NCBI GenBank assembly: GCA_017694885.1
Contig: JADIMH010000026.1
Span: 1-54,049 of the forward strand
Length of the DNA stretch: 54,049 nucleotides
Origin: Candidatus Cryptobacteroides faecipullorum
Lineage (GTDB): Bacteria; Bacteroidota; Bacteroidia; Bacteroidales; UBA932
Reading direction: 5' to 3'
Part shown: piece by piece, positions 23,765 through 31,742 of the stretch
Position numbering within the stretch: the stretch's first letter is position 1
How the letters are laid out: every line of letters starts with the position of its first letter
The notes under the pieces: generated by a model
Database searches by the model: none
What the model was told of the DNA's origin: nothing
The model's input: only the letters and a program-made list of their open reading frames with translations
Made by a program: the position numbers and the translations under genes

Positions 23765-25009
23765 ATGTACGTAAAACTGACACATATGATTGTATCGGCG
23801 GCCGCCATTGCAGCGGCAGCCGTTCTTCAGGGATGTACCGGAATGGAAAACGAGAATCCGTACTCCGATACCCTCAACACGCTTATCATATCGCCCGTAT
23901 ATCCGGAAGGATTCGGGGAGGGACCTCAGTCCGGGATTCCGGTAAGCATTACCGAAACAGGGAAAGGGACAGACTATACGGCGGTAACAGGTTCGGACGG
24001 GAAAGCCTCGGTCAAAATACCGGACGGCATATACAGGATAACACTAAGCTACAGTACGGACGGCCGTATCCTCAACGGAAGCGCAGACAGGGTGCGGGTA
24101 ATCGGAGCAGACCGGGAACTGACAGTACCCATGGACATGACCGAACCCGGAGAAATAGTAATCAAGGAAATCTATTGCGGAGGATGCCTGTGCTATCCTT
24201 TGGAAGGGACATACATGTCGGACAGCTACATTATCCTGCACAACAACACCGACCGCATCCAGTACCTTGACAGCCTGTGCATCGGAGTAGCGGACCCTTA
24301 CAACGCCACAGGGACAAACGTATGGATCTCCCGTGACGGGAACGGCTCTTCAGTATTTCCTGATTTCGTGCCGGTAGTACAGGCCATATGGAAAATAAAG
24401 GGAGACGGGGAAACGCACCCTCTCCTGCCTGGCGAGGATGCGGTAATCTGCATTTTCGGCGCGATAGACCATACCAGGCTGTATCCGCAGTCCGTCAATC
24501 TTAACAGACCGGGATATTTTGTCTGCTATAACATAGAATACTTCCCGAATACGCGATACCACCCGGCTCCGGGAGACAACATAACCGCCGACCATTACCT
24601 CGATGTAGTCGTAAAGACAGGACAGGCCAATGCGTACACGTTCTCGGTGCATTCACCTGCGGTGGTCATTTTCAAGGCAAAAGGGACGACAATAGAGGAT
24701 TTCGTCGGCTCCGGAAACGCCATAATACAGAAACCCGGAAGCAGCAGCGACCGTATAGTGAAGCTGCCGCTGCAATGGGTCATGGACGGGGTAGAGGTCT
24801 TTACCGGCAATTCGGCAGGGAACATCAAGCGGCTGAACCCCGGGATAGATGCCGGATATGTAAACTTTTCCGCCCCTTTTATGGGCCACACGCTCTTCAG
24901 GAAAACGGATGAAAAGGCCAGTGCCGAAAAAGGGTTTGAAGTACTGGCCGACACCAACAACTCTTTGAATGATTTCTATGAACGTAACGAACAGTCGCTG
25001 CATGAATAG
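23765..25009 (+). CDS. DUF4876-type surface lipoprotein, copy 1
   Basis: 414 residues from ATG 23765 (one base after the receptor stop). Lipobox ends at Cys24 (VLQGC). An Ig-like or carboxypeptidase-regulatory-like N-terminal domain (TLIISPVYPEGF.., GKASVKIPDGIYRITLSY) precedes a larger domain with IVIKEIYCGGCLCYPLEGTY, YIILHNNTDRIQYLDSLCIG and FPNTRYHPAPGDN. I assign it to the DUF4876 family by recall of these motifs. The copy-2 protein is clearly homologous and keeps the C-terminal GFEVL.DTNNS..F.ERN.QSL. The extra cysteines in CGGCLC are not all kept in copy 2. It probably works as the surface lid or binding partner of the receptor. Confidence 0.82.
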   Translation: MYVKLTHMIVSAAAIAAAAVLQGCTGMENENPYSDTLNTLIISPVYPEGFGEGPQSGIPVSITETGKGTDYTAVTGSDGKASVKIPDGIYRITLSYSTDGRILNGSADRVRVIGADRELTVPMDMTEPGEIVIKEIYCGGCLCYPLEGTYMSDSYIILHNNTDRIQYLDSLCIGVADPYNATGTNVWISRDGNGSSVFPDFVPVVQAIWKIKGDGETHPLLPGEDAVICIFGAIDHTRLYPQSVNLNRPGYFVCYNIEYFPNTRYHPAPGDNITADHYLDVVVKTGQANAYTFSVHSPAVVIFKAKGTTIEDFVGSGNAIIQKPGSSSDRIVKLPLQWVMDGVEVFTGNSAGNIKRLNPGIDAGYVNFSAPFMGHTLFRKTDEKASAEKGFEVLADTNNSLNDFYERNEQSLHE

Positions 25010-26513
25010 AGTATGGAAGATATTCCTGTATCTGGGTATGGCAGCCTGTGCGGGTCAGCTGGCTGCAGGACAGCCGTATGACCGCATAGAAAGGCGCAAT
25101 TTCTGGAATTCGGGAAGCAACATCAACGGTCTTCGGACCGACTCGGTCACCGTTTCTTTCGCGCAGCTGCAGGGAAGCTGTGCCTCAGGAGGCTTCAGGG
25201 ACAGTTACATGGCTTCCGAAGAATGGAGGGCGGAAGCTGTCGCCAAAACGATAGTGCACCTGAAAAAATTTTCGATGAAAGGGGCGTTCTCCTTCGAGAA
25301 CTTTTCCGGGAAAGACATGTGCGGTTCCATGTCCGGCCGCCCGGGATACTATCCCGTAGATGTCCTGGAATTCACACCGGGGGACAAATCAAGGCAGACA
25401 TACCATTTCGACGGCGGAATCACCTCCGATCTGGGGACAAGCTGGAGGGTCGGGGGCAGGATCAGCCTGACTTCCGAGAACTATACCAAAAGGAAAGACC
25501 TCAGACATACGGACTACCTTCTCGACCTGGCAGTCGCGCCGGGAATCATGTTCCATAGCGGGGATATCTCCGTCGGGGCTAACTATATTTTCCGGAAAAG
25601 CTCCGAAACCATAACGGCGGAAGTGCTCGGGATATCTTCCGGTTCCTATTACGCTTTCCTTGACAAAGGGCTTATGTACGGCATATACGACATTTGGGAC
25701 AGCCAAGGAACCCACTTGAAGGAAACGGGCGTAAGCGGATTCCCCGCAAAAGAAATATCGCACGGTGCGGCAGTCCAGATACAGTGGAAACAGCTGTATG
25801 CCGAAGCGGAGTACGTCCGTTCCGAAGGAGATATGGGAGAGAAGCAGTCAATATGGTTCAGGTTTCCATCCGATGCAGTGACACTCAGAGCCGGATATGC
25901 GGCGGGGAAAGGAGACATAATGCACTATATCAGGATAGAAGCTGTCTGGAAAGACCGGAAGAATTTCGAAAGCATCATGGAAAGCGAGACAGTAGACGGA
26001 GTCACCGTCACCACGGTATACGGACAGAACAGGATCCTGCGTCAGGAGTCTGCAGAAATAGTTCCGGAGTATGAAATCATCGCCCCGGGATGGGAATTCC
26101 GGACCGGAGCTTCACTGGATTTTCTACAGGAACAGTCCTCCCAGGTTTATCCATACGTTTTCTACAGGAAGACATTTGCAGCAGAAGGCTTTGTCAGCGG
26201 AATGGCAAGGGTCGGCAAGTTCGACATACGGGGAAGACTGTCTTTCCGGCAGGGCTCTTTTGCGGAGTCCGATGATTGCGCCGACACGGAAATATCGCTT
26301 CCGGAAAAGCCTTTCAGAATGAAAGATCTGAATGACATGCACATGGAATACCTGACGGCCCCGCGAATGGAAGCCGGACTATCCCTCAGGTTCAACTTCC
26401 TGAATGGCCTGTATGCCGAGATTTACGGAACCTATGTCCGCGGGTTCGGTATCGAGTTCCTTCCGGGAACGGACAGATGGGGAACAGGGGTCATTTTAGG
26501 CTATGATTTCTGA
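25002..26513 (+). CDS. DUF6850-type outer-membrane beta-barrel protein, copy 1
   Basis: 503 residues from ATG 25002, which overlaps the preceding stop in ATGAATAG exactly as in copy 2; in-frame ATGs at 24969 and 24978 are alternatives. Signal peptide then NFWNSGSNINGLRTDSV, AFSFENFSGKDMCGSMSGRP, GYYPVDVLEFTPG, DLRHTDYLLDLAVAPGIMF and many alternating strands ending VILGYDF with a terminal Phe, the usual mark of an outer-membrane barrel. I place it in the DUF6850 family from memory. It may be a second barrel that cooperates with the TonB receptor, or an assembly or anchoring factor for the lipoproteins. Confidence 0.8.
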   Translation: MNRVWKIFLYLGMAACAGQLAAGQPYDRIERRNFWNSGSNINGLRTDSVTVSFAQLQGSCASGGFRDSYMASEEWRAEAVAKTIVHLKKFSMKGAFSFENFSGKDMCGSMSGRPGYYPVDVLEFTPGDKSRQTYHFDGGITSDLGTSWRVGGRISLTSENYTKRKDLRHTDYLLDLAVAPGIMFHSGDISVGANYIFRKSSETITAEVLGISSGSYYAFLDKGLMYGIYDIWDSQGTHLKETGVSGFPAKEISHGAAVQIQWKQLYAEAEYVRSEGDMGEKQSIWFRFPSDAVTLRAGYAAGKGDIMHYIRIEAVWKDRKNFESIMESETVDGVTVTTVYGQNRILRQESAEIVPEYEIIAPGWEFRTGASLDFLQEQSSQVYPYVFYRKTFAAEGFVSGMARVGKFDIRGRLSFRQGSFAESDDCADTEISLPEKPFRMKDLNDMHMEYLTAPRMEAGLSLRFNFLNGLYAEIYGTYVRGFGIEFLPGTDRWGTGVILGYDF

Positions 26514-26546
26514 CAAATGATAATACAAACCTTAAAAATAAATATC

Positions 26547-27431
26547 ATGAAAAAGTTTATCCTTTTGACTGCGGCAACACTTGCCGCGCTGGCATTCAAT
26601 GCATGCGAAAAAACCGGAGGCAGCAACGAGGGCGGAGATACCGACCCGAACTTCACTGAAAACGAAGGCTCCTTCACCTATTACGGCGAGACCTACAAGA
26701 CTGTCACCCTTGAGAACGGGTCGGTCTGGATGGCCGAGCCGCTGAGATACATACCTGAAGGATACACGGTTTCCTCAGATCCGAAAGACGGCAATGCCCA
26801 TATATGGTATCCGTACGTCATCACTGACGGAAAAGCAACCGCCGCTACAGACGAGGAGACCATAAAATCCAACGGCTACCTTTACGACATCCAGGCTGTA
26901 TTCGGCACTGAAATCACCGCTGACAACTGCGGTTCGTTCGAAGGGGCGCAAGGCATCTGTCCTAAGGGATGGCATATTCCTTCAAGAGCCGACTTCCTGG
27001 CACTCTGCGGCTATTCCAACAAGGCAGACGGAGAAGATGCTCCGGTAAAGAACGAGGACGCTGTTTTCTATGATGCAGGATATGAAGGAGGCAAAGTAGC
27101 CGGTTTTACCGACGGAGGTTGGAATTTCGTACTTTCCGGCTGGATGCAGCGGGCCAATTTCGCGGCTGAAGGCAAATATTCCGTAACTCCTGTCCTGTCT
27201 GAATCCAACTGCACGGTTTCAGAATACTACGGGAAACCGGGTCTGACATACGTAATGTCATCCACTTCCTACAAACCGGCGTTCAACAGTGAAAACGAAC
27301 TGACCAACATCCAGTTTTTCAGCCTGATGACGACATTCACAGCCGCCAAATATCCTGAAGGCAGGGTTTCCCTCGCCTACGCAAGTACAGTATCGGGACA
27401 GCAGGTGCGTTGCGTGAAAGACAGCGAATGA
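26547..27431 (+). CDS. FISUMP-domain lipoprotein, copy 1
   Basis: 294 residues from ATG 26547, giving the lipoprotein signal MKKFILLTAATLAALAFNAC (Cys20). The mature protein is essentially one FISUMP (Fibrobacter succinogenes major paralogous) domain: TVTLENGSVWMAEPLRYIPE, NGYLYDIQAVFG, AQGICPKGWHIPSRADFLAL, and the closing QVRCVKD. The fold is related to C-type-lectin-like modules used for binding at the surface. It follows the barrel gene by 33 bp and is the last gene of copy 1. In copy 2 the equivalent protein has an additional fimbrillin-like domain in front. Confidence 0.85.
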   Translation: MKKFILLTAATLAALAFNACEKTGGSNEGGDTDPNFTENEGSFTYYGETYKTVTLENGSVWMAEPLRYIPEGYTVSSDPKDGNAHIWYPYVITDGKATAATDEETIKSNGYLYDIQAVFGTEITADNCGSFEGAQGICPKGWHIPSRADFLALCGYSNKADGEDAPVKNEDAVFYDAGYEGGKVAGFTDGGWNFVLSGWMQRANFAAEGKYSVTPVLSESNCTVSEYYGKPGLTYVMSSTSYKPAFNSENELTNIQFFSLMTTFTAAKYPEGRVSLAYASTVSGQQVRCVKDSE

Positions 27432-27485
27432 CTATTTTGTCGATTTTATATGATAATAAATATAAAAGGTATAGTTTTTTTATCT

Positions 27486-27493
27486 TAAATTTG
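27486..27493 (+). promoter_or_regulatory. -7 element before the small helical protein and pheS
   Basis: TAAATTTG matches TAnnTTTG about 50 bp before the ATG at 27544. No TTG is found at the expected distance, so the promoter call rests on one element. Confidence 0.4.
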
Positions 27494-27543
27494 CAAAATT
27501 GTGCCTGAAGCACCATATATAAAGCATATTGATTTCAAGGCAA

Positions 27544-27987
27544 ATGAACATTTTACTAAAGACATTGCTGCTTTCCTCCCTACTCTTCCCGGCAGGGGCA
27601 GTCGCCATGTCCGCCCAGGAACAGCCTGAACCTCCGGACATGACGGAACTTGCGGAAAAGGAAGCGGACCGGCTCCAGAGACTTCTGGATCTGGAAGACT
27701 GGCAGGTGTTCTATGTGGATTCCACCCTCAAGCATGACTTTCCTGCCATGAATGATGAGCTTATGGAGCTTCAGGCAGCTAAAGTGTCCAATGCTTCTCT
27801 GTATATCAGCGTACAGGACAAGTGGTTCGAAAGAATCGACAGTGCATACAGGAACATTTTCACCTCCGTGCAGTGGGAATCATATCTCAAGAACGGGGCG
27901 GCAAAACAGCAGAAAGCAAGGGAAAAAAGAAAACAGAAAGCATTAGAAGCAGAACAGAGGCTGCGGGAAAAACTTGAAAAGATGTAA
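27544..27987 (+). CDS. small exported helical protein of unknown function
   Basis: 147 residues from ATG 27544; an in-frame TTG at 27529 is unlikely. Signal peptide (MNILLKTLLLSSLLFPAGAV..) then an acidic, Met-poor helical body: MTELAEKEADRLQRLLDLEDWQVFYVDSTLKHDF.. The C-terminus is a long charged helix (KQQKAREKRKQKALEAEQRL), likely coiled coil. The pattern L.L.DWQ..Y.D.......M.E resembles periplasmic Spy/LTxxQ-like helical chaperone-type proteins, but the match is loose. It is upstream of pheS by 33 bp and probably co-transcribed with it. Confidence 0.75.
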   Translation: MNILLKTLLLSSLLFPAGAVAMSAQEQPEPPDMTELAEKEADRLQRLLDLEDWQVFYVDSTLKHDFPAMNDELMELQAAKVSNASLYISVQDKWFERIDSAYRNIFTSVQWESYLKNGAAKQQKAREKRKQKALEAEQRLREKLEKM

Positions 27988-28020
27988 TGACCGGTTACGG
28001 TAAGTAGCCAAGAAGATATT

Positions 28021-29049
28021 ATGAAAGAAAAGATAGAAGCCCTGCTGGCCGAAATCGAGGCCCTGTCTTGCAAGACACAGCAGGATATTGAAAACGCACG
28101 AGTGCATTTGCTCGGGAAAAAAGGTTCCATAACAGCGCTTTTTGAAGAATTCAGGACAGTTCCGCCCGAAATGAAAAAAGAATTCGGACAGAAACTGAAC
28201 CAGCTCAAGAACGCTGCAGCTGAAAAGATAGCCTCCCTGAAGGAATCCCTGGAGGAAAACGGTTCCGCATCGGGCGCTTCTTTTGACCTTACGATGCCGG
28301 GCGAGCCTTTCCGGTTAGGATCGCGCCATCCCGTATCCATCGTCAGGGAAGAAATCATAGAAATATTCCGCAAGTTCGGCTATGATGTTGCCGAAGGTCC
28401 TGAAATCGAGGATGACTGGCATGTGTTCGAAGCTCTGAACTTCCCTCCGGAGCATCCGGCAAGGGACATGCAGGATACTTTCTTCGTTTCCACGGGACAC
28501 AAGGATCCCATACTTCTGAGGACACATACATCGAGCGTCCAGGTAAGAGCCATGGAGACCCTGCCTCTTCCTATCAGGATCATATGCCCGGGCCGCGTGT
28601 TCAGAAATGAAGCGATATCAGCCCGCGCACACTGCATCTTCCATCAGGTGGAAGGTCTCTACATCGACGAGCATGTGACATTCGCGGACCTCAAGCAGGC
28701 CATCCTCCTGTTCGCACGCGAAATGTTCGGCTCCGATGCCCAGATCAGGATGAGACCTTCATATTTCCCGTTCACCGAACCTTCAGCCGAAGTGGATGTA
28801 AGCTGCAACATCTGCCACGGAAAAGGCTGCAACATCTGCAAGGGGACCGGATGGCTTGAGATTCTCGGCTGCGGCATGGTAGACCCCAATGTTCTGGAAG
28901 CGTCCGGAATCGACAGCAAGAAATACAGCGGTTTCGCTTTCGGAATGGGAGTGGAACGTATCGCAATGCTCAAATGGCAGGTCAAGGACCTGCGCAACTA
29001 CTTCGAGAACGACCTCCGTTTCCTGAAGGAATTCGAGACTTCGATATAA
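28021..29049 (+). CDS. pheS: phenylalanyl-tRNA synthetase alpha subunit
   Basis: 342 residues, the normal length of the family. N-terminal coiled-coil arm (residues about 1-90, with ARVHLLGKKGSITALFEEF), then the class II catalytic core: HPVSIVREEIIEIFRKFGY, DTFFVSTGHKDPILLRTHTSSVQVR (motif 2 region), RPSYFPFTEPSAEVDVSC, and motif 3 in GFAFGMGVERIAMLKW. A CNICHGKGCNIC stretch binds no known metal but is common in the family. It charges tRNA-Phe together with PheT, which is not in the window. Ends at a palindromic element that may terminate transcription. Confidence 0.97.
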   Translation: MKEKIEALLAEIEALSCKTQQDIENARVHLLGKKGSITALFEEFRTVPPEMKKEFGQKLNQLKNAAAEKIASLKESLEENGSASGASFDLTMPGEPFRLGSRHPVSIVREEIIEIFRKFGYDVAEGPEIEDDWHVFEALNFPPEHPARDMQDTFFVSTGHKDPILLRTHTSSVQVRAMETLPLPIRIICPGRVFRNEAISARAHCIFHQVEGLYIDEHVTFADLKQAILLFAREMFGSDAQIRMRPSYFPFTEPSAEVDVSCNICHGKGCNICKGTGWLEILGCGMVDPNVLEASGIDSKKYSGFAFGMGVERIAMLKWQVKDLRNYFENDLRFLKEFETSI

Positions 29050-29070
29050 GATTACATACACAATACCGAC

Positions 29071-29143
29071 AGGACTGTTTTTGAACCCCTCCCGCTTCGC
29101 GGGTCCTCCCCTGTGCGGGGTGCAACGGTTCAAAAACAGTCCT
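29071..29143. repeat. GC-rich intergenic palindromic element (copy D)
   Basis: Perfect 17-bp outer arms (29071-29087 AGGACTGTTTTTGAACC; 29127-29143 the complement) enclose two hairpins, CCCGCTTCGCGGG and CCCCTGTGCGGGG. The core CCTCCC..CGCGGGTCCTCCC and the following GTGCAACG match copy C near 16850-16880; the outer arms do not. It lies between convergent pheS and asd and could terminate both transcripts. Confidence 0.7.
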
Positions 29144-29174
29144 GCTGTTTGTAATATGCATCAGCCGAATGGAC

Positions 29175-30182
29175 TTATTCGGCCGGCAGGAAGCCTTTCC
29201 TGATAAGGTGCTCGGCAATCTGCACGGCGTTGGTGGCTGCTCCCTTGCGGAGATTATCGGCAACGCACCAGAGATTGAGCCCGTACCTGACTGACGGGTC
29301 GCGGCGTATACGGCCTACGAAGACATCATCCTTACCCCATGCGAACAGCGGCATAGGATAAACATTGTGTTCAGGATCATCCTGTACCGTGCAGCCCGGC
29401 ATATCTGAAATCAGCCTTCGTACGTCTGCAAGGTCGAAGTCTTTTTCGAACTCTATGTTCACGGATTCCGAATGTCCGCCCTTGACAGGCACACGGACAG
29501 TAGTCGGAGATACGGCGATAGTATCATCCCGGAGAATCTTATGCGTCTCGTTGACCATCTTCATTTCCTCTTTGGTATAGCCGTTTTCAAGGAACACGTC
29601 TATGTGAGGCAATATGTTCTCGTCGATAGGGTACGGATATACTGCAGGGTATTCTCCCCATTTCTTGCCTGACCTTTCCGCCTCCATCTGATTCAAGGCC
29701 TTATACCCCGTACCTGTGACAGACTGATAAGTAGATACTACGATCCTCTTGATCCTGTATGCCTTGTGGAGCGGCGCAAGCGGCATCAGCATCTGGATGG
29801 TGGAGCAGTTCGGATTGGCGATGATCATATCGTCTTTTTCTATAACATCACCGTTTATCTCCGGCACGACAAGCTTCTTGGTAGGATCCATACGCCAGCA
29901 TGACGAGTTGTCCACCACACGGCAGCCCGCTTCGGCAAATTTCGGAGCAAGTTCTTTTGACGCCCCTGCTCCTGCAGAGAAAAGGGCAACGTCCGGACGT
30001 GCGGCGATCGCGTCATCCGCGCTGACCACTGTCCATTCTTTGCCTTTGAACGTTATTTTTCTCCCGACAGACTTCTCTGACGCTACAGGATAAAGCTCCG
30101 TTACAGGAAAATTCCTCTCTGCGAGTACTTCAAGCATTCTGGTACCGACCAGGCCGGTGGCACCTACTACAGCTACTTTCAT
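29175..30182 (-). CDS. asd: aspartate-semialdehyde dehydrogenase
   Basis: 335 residues. N-terminal NADP-binding MKVAVVGATGLVGTRMLEVLAERNF; catalytic Cys in IIANPNCSTIQMLMPLAPLHK; substrate region VVSTYQSVTGTGYKALNQME; and RVPVKGGHSESVNIEFEKDF with the catalytic His. It converts aspartyl phosphate to aspartate semialdehyde, the step between the two activities of the neighbouring ThrA. Last gene of the operon metX-thrA-metY-asd; separated from metY by 190 bp that hold a palindromic element flanked by a direct repeat. Confidence 0.97.
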   Translation of the reverse strand: MKVAVVGATGLVGTRMLEVLAERNFPVTELYPVASEKSVGRKITFKGKEWTVVSADDAIAARPDVALFSAGAGASKELAPKFAEAGCRVVDNSSCWRMDPTKKLVVPEINGDVIEKDDMIIANPNCSTIQMLMPLAPLHKAYRIKRIVVSTYQSVTGTGYKALNQMEAERSGKKWGEYPAVYPYPIDENILPHIDVFLENGYTKEEMKMVNETHKILRDDTIAVSPTTVRVPVKGGHSESVNIEFEKDFDLADVRRLISDMPGCTVQDDPEHNVYPMPLFAWGKDDVFVGRIRRDPSVRYGLNLWCVADNLRKGAATNAVQIAEHLIRKGFLPAE

Positions 30183-30184
30183 GA

Positions 30185-30370
30185 TTTTATATTTGTTTAA
30201 TACTTTTAATAATATTCGTCCGGGATTCGGCGTCTTTCACGATTTCGTATGGTCTTACGTTAAAATCATGAAAGTCACGAAGGCAAATGCCTTCGTCCGT
30301 CTACCCCCAGTCGCTGACGCTACAGCGCGGCCCTGAAGGGCCATTCCAGTTTTATATTTGTTTAATACTT
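30185..30370. repeat. palindromic element (copy B) flanked by a 21-bp direct repeat
   Basis: The same 21 bases (starting TTTTATATTTGTTTAA) occur at 30185-30205, directly before the asd start codon, and at 30350-30370, just after the metY stop. Between them lie hairpins: CGAAGGCA/TGCCTTCG at about 30278-30295 and GGCCCT/AGGGCC at about 30329-30342. The inner part matches the reverse complement of copy A (4510-4541). The arrangement looks like an element inserted between two genes of an operon together with a duplicated translation-initiation region. Confidence 0.6.
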
Positions 30371-30376
30371 ACTATT

Positions 30377-31660
30377 TCACTTTTCAAGAGCGTTCTTGAG
30401 GTCATAGATGATATCGTCTACATTCTCGATGCCGACTGAAAGCCGGAGCTGGTTAGGATATACTCCTGCGGCTACCTGCTCCTGAGGACTCAGCTGAGAA
30501 TGGGTAGTCGATGCCGGATGGACAATAAGAGACTTAGCATCCCCCACGCTTCCCACGTGCAGGATAAGCTCCAGCCTGTCCACTAAAGCCGCAGCCCCGT
30601 CGAATCCGTCTTTCACGCGGAAAGTCAGCACACCGCCGAATCCGTGCTTCAGATACTTCTTTCCGAGCCGGTGATACGGATTGCTCTCGAGTCCCGGATA
30701 ATTTACGCTTTCTACAGCCGGGTGCTTTTCCAGGAACTGCGCCACGGCAAGGGTATTGTCACAGCATCTCTGCCCGCGCAGGGACAGGGTCTCCAGCCCC
30801 TGAAGCATCAGGAACGAGTTGAACGGTGAAGGAGCAGGCCCGAGATTGCGGAGTCCGTCCACTCGGATACGTCCGGCAAATGCGCCCTTGCCGAAAACCT
30901 CCGTATATACGACCCCGTGATAGCTCTCGGAAGGAGCGGCAAGAAGCGGATATTTTTCGGGCGTCCACTCGAAGTTGCCGTTATCTACGACCACTCCGCC
31001 CAAAGCGGTTCCGTGGCCGCATATCCATTTGGTGGCGGAATGTATGCTGACATTCACACCCCAGTCCGAAGCCCGGAACAGGTATCCGCCTATACCGAAT
31101 GTATTGTCGACAAAAACACAGATACCGTGTCTGCGTGCCATTTCGACTATCGGCTCGAAATCAGGAATGCTGAAAGCCGGATTGGCCAGATTCTCTATGA
31201 AAACAGCCTTGGTCTTCTCGTCCACCAGAGCCTCCAGGTCATCCACCTTGTCGCTCTTGGCGAACCTTACCTGAATGCCCATATCCCTGAGCGTAATGGC
31301 GAACATGGTGAAAGTACCGCCGTACAGGAACGGCGACGCTACGATGTTCTCACCCATTCCCGCTACATTCAGGATACTGAGCAATACGGAAGACTGACCT
31401 GAAGCTGTCGCCGTAGCCGCCACTCCGTTCTCGAGTGCTGCCATCCGTTTCTCGAACACTTCTGTGGTCGTATTCGTAATGCGCGTATAGATATTACCCG
31501 GCTTGCTGAGGGTAAACAGATCCACGCCGTACTGCATGTCATCGAACACATACGCGGTACTCTGGTAAATAGGCACCGCAGTACCTTTCGACTGAGGATC
31601 GATTTCCTGTCCGGCCCTGACCTGCAGGGTCTCGAACTTATAGTCTCTTTTTTCGCTCAT
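30377..31660 (-). CDS. metY: O-acetylhomoserine sulfhydrylase (PLP-dependent)
   Basis: 427 residues from ATG 31660 (MSEKRDYKFETLQVRAGQ); the upstream extension of the open frame lacks family similarity. Landmarks: PIYQSTAYVFDDMQYG, ENLANPAFSIPDFEPIVEMA, PLP lysine in SIHSATKWICGHGTALGG, and RLSVGIENVDDIIYDLKNAL at the end. The length and first-third motifs fit the O-acetylhomoserine aminocarboxypropyltransferase group rather than cystathionine gamma-synthase. It uses the O-acetylhomoserine made by MetX two genes upstream to form homocysteine with sulfide. Confidence 0.94.
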   Translation of the reverse strand: MSEKRDYKFETLQVRAGQEIDPQSKGTAVPIYQSTAYVFDDMQYGVDLFTLSKPGNIYTRITNTTTEVFEKRMAALENGVAATATASGQSSVLLSILNVAGMGENIVASPFLYGGTFTMFAITLRDMGIQVRFAKSDKVDDLEALVDEKTKAVFIENLANPAFSIPDFEPIVEMARRHGICVFVDNTFGIGGYLFRASDWGVNVSIHSATKWICGHGTALGGVVVDNGNFEWTPEKYPLLAAPSESYHGVVYTEVFGKGAFAGRIRVDGLRNLGPAPSPFNSFLMLQGLETLSLRGQRCCDNTLAVAQFLEKHPAVESVNYPGLESNPYHRLGKKYLKHGFGGVLTFRVKDGFDGAAALVDRLELILHVGSVGDAKSLIVHPASTTHSQLSPQEQVAAGVYPNQLRLSVGIENVDDIIYDLKNALEK

Positions 31661-31742
31661 TGTATTTGATTTATTAAGTTCTTGCTTCAATGTACCGGTG
31701 CAGCCGTGCCTGCGACCATGGCAGACCACGGCATATCGTCCG

